From Sipunculus nudus (taxonomy: Eukaryota; Annelida; Sipuncula; Golfingiida; Sipunculidae), in the NCBI GenBank assembly GCA_026874595.1, contig CM049315.1:75342401-75406400 (forward strand): DNA of 64,000 bases. Reading direction: 5' to 3'. Of this stretch, positions 44,701 to 56,700 are shown one piece after another; positions within the stretch are counted from its first letter, which is position 1; each line of letters starts with the position of its first letter. Below the pieces are notes generated by a model, which made no database searches, was not told the DNA's origin, and saw only the letters and a program-made list of their open reading frames with translations. A program made the translations under genes and the position numbers.

Positions 44701-47700
44701 AATAAGTGTCAACAATGACTTGACATCCAACAATCAACAATTAATGTATACTTTGAATCCCCATAAATATGTAGATCTAATGTTGATAAATGCACTAGAT
44801 GATATTTATCATGATGATAAAGTATATTTTTTAACATACACTAATTAAACAGGGTTCCCACCTAGCTTCTCAAGAAAAACAGGAATTTTATAGGAGCATT
44901 TGGGATAAAAATATAAGATTTTATAAGAATTTTCAGCCAAAATATAGGGAAAATATGGCAGCAAAAAAAAAAGTACAAGTTTTCATTGCATATTTTTATC
45001 TAAGACAGGCGTTTAATAATAATAAAAAGGAGATTAAATTAACCACATTTAATTACCTGACTGTGTGGTGTGGCTTTCTGGAGACCCATCTGAACCCTGG
45101 AGTACAACAACACTCGGAGAACCAGGGCGGGCCTCAAGGTCATCCAAGGACAGTGGGCGTGCCCTGCTTGATGAAGAGGTCCTGAAAAGATAAAGTATAA
45201 CAACTCAGCATTAAAACAGTTGTGACTGCATTTATAATTACTCAAGTGTTCTAAATTTACCAAAACGCTTTGGTAGTATTAGAGGTGGGACAATAACTGA
45301 TATCCGGGATTATCACGATATCTGACAGCTGGATTATCATATAATTAACATCCCTGTTATCATGATATCATGTTATGCGATATTGTTCAGAGCTTTGGTT
45401 CATAAACATGCCTTTATAGGATTACTACTTAAAGAATAATAGTATCACCAATGTCTTTATGTGTTCAGAAAATCAATTATTTTCAAGGATTTATTCAATA
45501 AAATGAATCGCATGAAATTATATGTAAAAGTAATTATTATACTATTAAAATATACAGGTAAATGACAAATCATATTCTTGGGTTTAGAGAACTGGGTAGT
45601 TTCCAGTTAATAGGTAGCTCAAGAAACATGGCAGAAAGTACTGATAATTGATACATTATGGCAAGATCAAATTCCTGGGATATATACTAATATCATGATG
45701 TACTGCAGTAAATTTTTGTGCCATGCATGATATAAAAAAGAGCACCGCAAATGTGCATAATATGCCTGTCGTGTATCTGGTGACATCTGACCTCATTAAA
45801 TATGGAATAATTTTGATGAGAATGTAATTCAGGTAAACTCTATTTGTATATGTAAAATGATTGTCATGAAAATCCATTCAAATTTTAGTAAGTCACAAAG
45901 GTTCCAGATGGTGACATCTGACCTCATTAAATATTCATAAATTTTGATGAGAATGTAATTCAGGTAAACTATTGGTAAATATGTGTAATGAGTTTCATGA
46001 AAATCCATTAGATTTTTTGGTAAGTCACCAAGGTGCCTCCAAAGTGCAGTGACCTCTGACCTCATTCAATATGTGTGGATTTTGTTGGAAATCAAACTCA
46101 GGCGAGATATTTTATTGATTCATATTTCTAATGAGTTTGATCAAAATCTTTCAAATTCTACACAAATTATTGCAGCAACACCACAAAGTAGCCTAGTGAC
46201 CCATGACCAACCGAATAAAATATGCATGGATGTTGCCCATAACCGAACTTGGGTGAGATAATCTGTTGGTAAGTAGTTATCGTGAGTTTCATGAAAATCC
46301 ATCAAAGCCCCGGTAAGTTATTGCGGCAACACTAAAAGTTAACAGACAGAAGTATGGACAGATGGTGGGAATACCATGATACTCCCGTCATATGAAGGGC
46401 GTACAAAAACTGATATAGTCCCAATCCTACTTAGTATGTGACTTCAATTTATGTAATGTGCATCAGAAGAGACAATACTGGCATTTTACTGGTAAACTAT
46501 TAAAACAACAATATTAACACAATCAAACTAATAGGAACTATTCCTTACAAGTATATGGCTTTTTAATAGTGATGTGCCAACTGATCAATTATATCAATGA
46601 TTAGTTGATTTCTTTCATTATTGAATTAAATGTGTTTTTTTAGGCAAGATTAAATTCCTGGGATATATACTGATATCATGATGTACTGCAGTAAATTTTT
46701 GTGTCATGATATAAACAAGAGCACCACAAATGTTCAGGACATCTTATGACAAAGGTGTCATGTTATCCAGATAAAATATTCTCCTTCAGTCAGAGACATA
46801 AGAAAGACGGGGCACAAAACAGCGAACAGCATTAAAACTGAACCTATAGGCCAACAAATGAGTGTCAACAACCTGACCATTACCTTTTCAGCATGGTTTA
46901 CAAGTCAGACTGACTTTATTTGGTCAGTAAATAAAGGTGTTATTGTATACAGCAGATTTCACAGTAAGGTAGAAGGTACTAGGGCTGGCAAATGGCAGCT
47001 TTTGTAATATCGATTATCAGCCCAGGTTTGGCGATCAATTTTTGATTAATATCAATATTAATGTAGTAAGATATTTAGTAAAGTTTATAAGACCAATGCA
47101 AAATATATTTCGTTGTGTAATTCCCACAGCTAAAGTGGGCGATAATATAAGAAATCAAGACATTTATTTTGTCTCACTTTTATCCAGTGATTATGCAAAG
47201 CACATAGCATGTTTAATATGAGAAAACTAAAATTGCTGAAAATAAGTGGTTCCTTGAGGAATTCTAGCCATCGTCAAGCCTCCCGAACAGCAAGAAGATG
47301 GACACTGATGTCCCCTGTAAATTGATCGTGGCACGGAATTGCTGCGCCCTCTGTTGCTCATACAATATTCAACCATGACTTTGTTTCACTGTGTCTGTTA
47401 TATTTCTCCATTTTCAATGTTACTCCATGGTCATGGCCCTAATTCATGAAGGCAAAATCGAAAGCCCTAATTTTTTACTGCATTTAATTTGGGTTAATAC
47501 CTACATTAAAGTCATTACCATAATCTTAAAATAATTTTAATCCAGCACAACAAAGTAAAGAAGAAACTCAACCAATTTATGGTATTTCTGTATTATAATT
47601 GGATTCATGTTATGAGATTGATTCTTGGCCGTCTCATCAATAATCGTATCTGACCACCTGAATCCATCCTAATATATCAATATATCGATTAATCATGCCA

Positions 47701-50700
47701 GCCCAAGAAGGTACATAAAATAATGGATCAATAATAGATCATCGTTTTTTTTTATCTTTCATTCATTGAAAATGATTTTACAGCTCCATTCCTACCACTA
47801 CTATTTAATATCATTTACCTGAGAGCTCTGTGAAGGGACTGTTTATTAGAACTATAGAGTATTGGTGTTACCTGCCCGGGGGCTCCTTGGCTGGACTGTT
47901 GACACTGTGGACTGTTGATACACTGATGTCAAGAAGAGGGGGTTCCCCTGTATCAGCAGGTTGGCTGTGCTTTGGTGGGGTGGACGGCAACTGAAGCTCA
48001 CGGGAAGCTGCAAACATATATATAATATATTAGTCTTGCATATCTTAGAGAGAGAGAGATATATATATATATATATATAGGTTACACTTTGAGGAGAGAC
48101 ATTTAATCACATTAGTTTTGGTATAATTAAGTCCATTTAAGAATAAAACAGTGTTTTAAATGGCAATTACAATAAAACCCGGCATTTTGACGACCATTGG
48201 GTGCATTTGAGAGGTGGTCCTCTATGTGAGGTTTGAGGACATGTAAAAGTAGTTGTTGTTTTGAGGTCGTTGCTTCACAGAGGTGGTTATGCAAAATTTA
48301 CGGCAGGGGTCGTAGTAAAACCTTTCCGCCTGACTCAGACAGGTAAACACATACACAGAAAGGCATTTTTTATTTTATACCAATCAGTTGGTGAACACCT
48401 GGGTGTTTTCCACATTAGTAGTTAATATAATATATGTAGTAACAAACATGACACAAAACAAAACATTTTACAGGTGGGATCCACCAACTCCATATATTTC
48501 CTATAAAGAAGGTCTTTAATTTCTTATACTTTCCAGAATTAGGGTCCTAAGCTCCTGTATTTCCTGGGTTTTTTTTTCACTGCACAATCGTGTTTCTGCA
48601 CATTTTTCTGCAGTAAGGCAAGGCTGTTTTGATGCCTTTCCGTTGGAAAGGTGAAAATTTCCAAGTATCACGATCCCTGTTTACGGTATAAGTTAAATTT
48701 GCCTAGAAGATCAATGTAGTTAATATATCAAATTAAAGATACAACAAGGTCCTCTTAACACAAATTTTAATGTTCATTAGACATATATCAATACTCAGGC
48801 TGAGGATTAACAGTTCACAGAACCATTTAAGTTTACAAACACAATCTAAACACAAACTCTAACCACTTACCATCCCAGGTAAGTAGAGAATAAAAACACA
48901 AGGAACATTGTATAGGAATATAATGAATATAAAACCATAAACATCTCACAGATGAAGAAAAGTTTAGGTTTCACTGCACAATTATCCTAATATCTTGTTT
49001 TTTTCTTTTAAAATTATGGAAAGTCGATTACTTTAGAGACTGTTTTTTATTTTAAAAAGTCCTTGCTTAAATATCTATAACAAAATCATTTTTTTTCATT
49101 GCACTTGCATAGAATCAATTTCAGAAGATAATTGAAATCTTTCTTGAAAGACAACCTGTTTTATAAGTAGGTCTGTCTATTTAAACCACATTTGGGTGAA
49201 TGAAAGCATCCACACTAGTTATAACGGACCTCTCTCATAAGACACCTGTGAGTTAAGACCACCATTGGCAAGTTCCATGGCCGGTCTCATGACACCAGTT
49301 TCACAGTATTATTCCTATATAAGATTTTCTGGTTTGTAAGCTCTGCACAGAAAATTACAAAAGTAGAAAGGTTGTCACTTTTCAGTACCTGAAGGTGCTT
49401 GATGTTTGTACGGCGTTGACGACAGTGGACGGGTTGACACCGTGTCCCGCTGACTGTGAGGTCCTGATGACCTTGACCCTGTCAGCTGTGGACCTACAAT
49501 AAAACAAAAGTCGTAAGTCTCATGAAATACACATATTACAAGTGCTTCAATACAGGGTTTTTTATTGTTAAATTCACTTCTTCAGAATACTTGCATTCCT
49601 TTAGCAATTCACAGGCCGAGCAATTTCGCTCTTCACACAGAGGCTTTACCCCCCAACCATTACAGATTTCCTTGGGTTTAACGGCTGCTTCATATAACAA
49701 AATTTTAATTTTGATTTTCAGGAGAAATTTACCAATTTTAAGCTCTAAAAAATGTTCCTTCAAGAACATGAAATGATAAATTTCAATAAAATTTCTTTTC
49801 TTATGTTGTGCTTTGTCCTGTTTATCAAAACAATCATCATATGAAATTTTTTTCAGAAACCTTTTGTTACTAAAAATCTGTTCTCTAAGGAATGCAAGCC
49901 TCTGTAATGGGGGGGGGGTCTCTGTTGTGGAATGCTCCCAAAGCCATATTTACAATCACTTGTTTGGCCCATATTTAGAGGCTCCTATGAGCAAAAGTGG
50001 CTGTACTTTGTGAATATTCCTTGATGACATTCCTGAATGCGGATCCACATCAAAATCTAATCAATCATCCCAAAATGCTCAGAAAATTTCATGAGATTCT
50101 GTTCATGATTGCGTGAGTTATGTTGTAAACAAACACACAAACATACACACACAAACACATAGACGAATGGGGATGAACACATGCCCTCCCATTGGAGGCA
50201 ATAATGTAAAAAACATTCGCCCACACTGATTTCTGTAAAAAAAAGTGCCTGAGAAGCACAATTTTTTGGCAATTTTTTGACAAAGCTACAGTCACTGCTG
50301 GATGATATGAGCATGACATACTGGCCATGGGAGAGTGGAGTTCAGGCCTTTCTCTGAAGGAGACTTTGTGACGGCTCGGAGAAGGCTCAGCTGGACATGT
50401 GTGGTAATCATGGTCTGATGGAAGGCTTGGTACAGCTGTCATTCTATACTGGAAGTTCCGGTAGTTGGCTTCTAGTTTCTGTAAAAATGACATGACATTT
50501 CAGAAACTACATGACACATTGTTTTAAATGCATACATGATTTTATGAAGGTTGTGAGGATACCGCGAAAATGTGGAATCTAAATTTTATCAAACATTCCT
50601 CGTCTTATTTCTAATATTCAGGTAGTATACTGATTCATGTATAAATACACAACATAAAATCTATAACACCTGCACAGACCACCAATATTAAATGGATAAC

Positions 50701-53700
50701 ATTTGTGTTACATTTAGTTAACTGACAGACTAACTCAGTCCAAGGCTTAAATTAATTGCAATGAGTCACTCTAGAAGTCTATTTTATTTTACTTTTATTT
50801 CTGTAACTGTTTAAATGTGAGAGGAAAGGATATGAAACAGTCAATTGCTTTGTATCATCACACTTACACCCACATCCTTCAAAATATTTTGCAATGATTT
50901 GGTCATATTGGGGTCAAATGCAAATTACAAACCATTTTGAGATAAAACACCTGAGCATTTAGCTGCTCTTAGTTCTGTTAAGCTGAAATTCCATATATGA
51001 GTAAGGAATACAAATGCATTAAGAATACATATGAAGCAAGGATTCAGACTCATTGTATTCTCTTGGAGTGATTCCATACAGTGTATACAGCATGTTTCAA
51101 TCACTCCCATAGTAAATGAAAACCCATACGCATGGTAAGGGACAGGAGAAATCCATACTTTGACATCAGTGATAGCGTATACCTCTGGCAGATGACTTCT
51201 TTACTCATGCAACTCTTCACTATAGGTACAATTTTGCTGCATACGTACCGCATACACATTCGCATTAATGGAATCACAGACATCTGTTTTCTTGCTGCAT
51301 ATGAATACATAATGAATATGCATATGTACCTCATACGTATAAATGGAATGCTAGCTTAGTCCTTTCACTATTTTAACAGTAAGGATATAGCAAACAGATA
51401 TATAATTCTGGACAATCTTTAAAGAACATACTTTACTAATGGACACATTTGATATGTTTCTCAGCCATATAACTGCAAGACTGTTTTTCATCATGATGAC
51501 ATCAGTTTTTTTTTCTGCAATTTCTAAACACAGTTCACTGCATTGCCACTAGGTGACGCTAGTTCCTACCTCTGCTTCACTCTCCAGGTTTTTCAGTCTC
51601 TCCCTGGTTTCATGGACCAGATCCATTGAGTAACTGTAGTCATCTGATCTGCTGGGCGTGTCACCTCCTGACGGTCCACTGGGTACACTGGAAATCACAC
51701 ACTATTTTAGTTCATGTTATATAACCAGAATTATGTTATATAAGTTTTGCAACTTTCAAAAAGAAATATATCTCCCCTCTCTGTGGGCCCCAATCCCCGA
51801 ATTTGAGGTAAATATATGGATCAACCCAAAAGTTGTGGGTATCATGAGAAGCCTAGAATTCATAGGAGTTGACCTTGAGGGTCAAGGTCACCAAATTTCG
51901 AACTCATTTGGTATCAAAATCAGATTTCATGTATAAAATTTCACAAAAAAATATTGAGTGGTTCAAAAGTTATAGTGTTCACTAAAATATTCTATTTAGG
52001 CTGATTAGACATTGCAGATTAAGGTCAAGGTCACCAGTTATTGAACTGATTTGAGATATTGGTAGAAACAATTCAAATGTCATGAAAAATTACAGAGTGG
52101 TTAAAAAATTATGTTCACAAGAAAAGACACTAATGAAGACTATGGACAATGACAACAGACCAAACACTATATGTCCTCCCCCCACCCCCCATGGGAGAAG
52201 ACATGTTATAACCCTATGTGACCTCATCAATATTTGCAATTTAAAAACTGTCTTCCGTTTTGGGTTAAAACTTGCCGATTCTTACCAGAATTCTGATTTC
52301 ATACAATACATACATGTAGGAGGTCATAGAGTACATATATGTAGAAGGTCATATAATACAAACATGTAGTTCACTTGAGAGAAACATAGCCCACAAAAAG
52401 CTCAAAAATTGCATTTCAGTTCTTGGATTAGCCACCAGGTGTCCCCATGGACTCCCTAGATACTGCCCTGTGTCTACTTACCGTTAGTTACCGCTCGTAC
52501 AGATGGTATGTACCAGATGGCAGCTCCTTTGTACGACTTGCAAACATTCAGTACCTAACAAAAAACCCACCGACCCGATGTCTAGGTTATTATAGTAAAC
52601 AAAAAGTAACTGATTTATTAAATATGTTGCATGTCACATTTGTTCAATTTTATTTGTCATTTAAAACTTTTATGTAAACCAGTCAAACACTGTTGTCTTT
52701 ATTTGTTCCCTGCATCTCGAAAAGCAGTGAATAAAGGTGAAGGTCGCTAAATGGGACTGATCGACATGCTCCGCAAAATACCAGTTTCCCAGTGGTACTT
52801 TCCACTTGGATCACGTGTCGAACGGGATTTCCCACTAAGAATCTCGTACGAACCATCTATTCCAGAGGTAACGAATGCAGCATTAGTTACAGCACATGGA
52901 GCCCAAGAAGCCACCAGGGAGGAGGAAATAGTTGGTGTAATAAGAGACCTACTGTATCTACTATATTGAACCAAAATACAGGGTAAGAATCGGGAAGTTC
53001 TTTACATATTGCTGGTATTGGTGAAACATCTTTTGAAAGGGTCCAACAGTTTCAAAATGTGCCCTGTTCAAGCACGGATGGACAATGTACAAAGTCCCTC
53101 ATTGTAGTACAGATGACTTACTAATATGCAAGTCTTTAATTTGATAATTTTAATAACCATATTAAATCTCCAGGGACAGGATCCAACATACAAAGTTTGA
53201 TGTGACACGGCATTTACTGCAGGTCTTCTATACTGAACTTAAACCATCCTGTTTAAACCAGAGTTAAACACCTCTTACTCATAAATCTGTTGTATCGTAT
53301 TTTTATTTTATTTTATTATTTTACTGGCTTCTGTGGCTTCGGGATAGAGTACAGGACTCAAAGAAGGGAGGAAGTGAGTTCAAGTCTTAGCCGAGGTGAT
53401 GAGATTTTCATGGTCGGCCCCCACTGAGGGTGAGCACTCTACAGGCTTAATGGGAAGGCTGTGCCCCACAGCTGTGTATCACTCAAATATGAGTGTGTCT
53501 TGGGGGTGGTCCTTGGTGTTATGACTCAGCAATTGGGACGATTAAACACTAAGGACCCACAAGTGCGGAAGACACCAGGCTTGGGTGACATAAGGATACA
53601 AAATAATATGACAGAGAGCTTGTGCTTCCTACTTGTCATGTTGTCCTAAACAGAAACAGAACACTGCAGATGTACATACTTTGATTAAGAATTAGATAAG

Positions 53701-56700
53701 ACAGCATAAAAACAAGGGACCTATGGGTCACTGTGCTCAGCTGACGTTAACCTTGAAGGTAAAAATCTAAAATAATATCAAATGGAGATAAAGTGTAAGA
53801 GGAAGAGGTAATAAAGGCCATGGTTGGTTAATATGATTGGTTTGTATTGATGAGCAAGAAATTGTTGCAAATAATATTTTGTGACCTGACCATGTGTTTC
53901 CTAATGTTGAAACTGAAGCATGTGAGCAGTTTGTGAACAAATGATCTGTACAATTACCATGATCATTAGTTGGCTTTTCGATTAACTGTTGACATTTCAG
54001 TAGTTTACACATTTGTTCAATCGAATCTTTTTTTTGTATAATATATATGATTAAATATGTTTTTTATATGAAATGTATAGTTGAAATATAACTAATTAAC
54101 AACATAAAACATGGATAACAAAGCCTGATCTCAAATTCTGCTGATGCAGGAAAATAATGAACAAATGACTGTAATAAATCCTCATTTTTTTATCACATCA
54201 ATTTTTTTTTATTTAAGTTTATATTTCTATACATTTTCAATATAACATATATATCTGAATATAAAAGTTGATTCACAATTCTCAATTGCATCATCATAAA
54301 TCTCAATCTTGTCAGATAACACCACATCATGCATTCAAATGTTTATTTATTTTTTACCACAAAAATATATCTTTTAAATCTGCAAAACAATAAATATCTA
54401 AAAAAAATACTTGATTTAGATTTCACAATTTTTAATGTGTCTTTATTTATCCATAATGTGCTTCATATTTTATCATAATTTAAGCATACTGATGGGTTCC
54501 ATTATGATTGGTAAAATCATTTAAAAGAAAAATGATTTCTTTAAAAATGCTACATTACACAACATTGCATCTTCTGGATTACACCTTGAATTACTTTTTC
54601 AAGGAAAGTTTTTGCATATCAGAGTGGAAACAGCATAACAATTAAGGAGATACAGTGAAAACAATAACAATACTGCATAACACTTGGTGGGTTGGGTTTG
54701 CGGGGGGGGGGGGGGGGGGGTGATTGGGGTGGTGATATGAGAATAACTGTACACCTGTCACAGCAGGGGATCTCCCCCAGTGACTGTAACAAATCAGAAA
54801 CCCTGGCATAGCTGACTTCCAGTGACCTGGAGTGGGACCCTGCATCTGTAATCTGTAATCAAAGCAAATGACTACAATAGAGCCTCAAGAAAAAAAATCA
54901 ATAACTAGCTTAATTTTCAAGCTTTTACTTCCAAATTTCAGATTTAAACAAATTAAATATTTATGTTTACATGCTGTGAAAATTAAATCAATGGTACTTA
55001 CAGGAAAAAAACGTGCCATGGTCAAAGTTTGGCAAAATTTAAGGTACTGATTTTATTTTTATGCTAATTACTTAAAAAATTTACAAAATTCAGATCTAAT
55101 TTTGGGTAAACAATTGAATCTTAATTAAACATAGTTATATACTTGGGAAAATAGACTCTAGTTTCAAAATTTTTCATTTTAAGTGAGTTAATATTTTTCC
55201 TGATTTTTTACAAAGTCCATTATGTTTGGGCCAATAACTTATAGAATTTATACTTAACAGACTTAATTTCTGGCATGTACATAGGAACTATATAGAAGAA
55301 TATTTATGGTAAATATGAGGAAAAACAGATGAGTGGTTTTGATATTAGGCAGTCCTGAAGTGTGAAAATAGGATTTTAATAAAAAATTGAGGTTTTTCCT
55401 TAATTTCTCAAAGGAACGAAGTCGCAAAGACCCAGTTTTCGGCTTGGTAGGAGATCTTGGGGACATCTAACATTATGCTGAATTTTGGATTCCTAGGTCT
55501 TACAGTTTCAAAACGTGCCACATCTACGGACGGACGGACGGACAGACGGACGGACAGACGACGGACAATGGACCACGACTATAGCTCAGATGACTTATAG
55601 TCAGCTGAGCTAATAAATGGAGGCAATTACCTCCACCAGACAAATCTTTAAAAAAAATATATATAAACTGTTGTAACAGCTATAACAGCCTACTGTGATA
55701 ACACCTACCTCCTTGTAGGTCCTGATATTAAGTCATCGGCTAGACCATGTGACCAGGTTGCCATGGTTGGCTCAGATGACACCCTGGGAACCTCAGGAGC
55801 CATGTTGTTTGATTCACCACAAAAAGAATCTCTGTAAAACAAATTAAATGTAGGTTCCTGAATGTATAACCAGATAGTAATTAACATTTTATGTGCAAAA
55901 TTTAAGTACTAAGGAACACTCACAACAAATAGTTTCATAAATTATACCTTTTTAGCTGACTTTAGGAACTACAATCACTTGCATTGAAGAACATGATTTA
56001 ACATGGGTCAAATGTATAGGTACCATAAGAGTCATTAACATTACCAAATTCTGAATAAAATTAAACATAAAAATAATAAAAGAAAAAAATAGAAAATATT
56101 TATATAGTGTCAAAATATCCCATAGCTGGACCAACAGAGTACAATTTCTTGAAGATGTAACCTGAACCCTGTAACTCTCCCCATGCCCCACCCCTTTCTT
56201 TCTCTCCTCTCTCATGAATATATCTATTAAATCTTAGCAGATACAGCTTAGTGACACAAAGCCTTCCAAAACAGAGAAGTTTTTAAATTTATTTTAAATT
56301 AAGTAAGAGTCAGAGATTTTCTTTCCACAGTAGGTTTGCATCTAAATTGGATCTTATTACACCAGTTTACTTTTTTCCATTTTACTTTAGTCTCAAAGTA
56401 GTATGCTTTGCATTGGCAATGTAGTTCATTTTACAAACATCTAAATCAATTTGTTCAATAAAATGTGAGTTTGCTGTCCCTACTTGGTTATTAATCCAAT
56501 TCACCGTCCTTCAAAAAATGATTTTTGCTGGAAGGCTTAGATCAAATGGTAGCTAAACTGACCTCACACAGACTAGGAACAGATATGCCTGTAAGCAATA
56601 GGAACAGGTTAACTAAAAACTGGACTTAAGTAAACCAAACTTCTGTAAACTGCCTTTCAAGTAGACCAAGCAATGTTGATGGTAACACACCCAGGATAAA

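Noticed and set aside
45276-45390. Possible second hAT-like element end near AGAGGTGGGACAATAACTGA
   Set aside because: ATCACGATATC-rich sequence looks like hAT ends, but I could not find a matching inverted end or target duplication.
53325-53400. Functional tRNA gene
   Set aside because: A- and B-box-like motifs are present but the acceptor stem does not pair convincingly and a long body follows, so a SINE is more likely.
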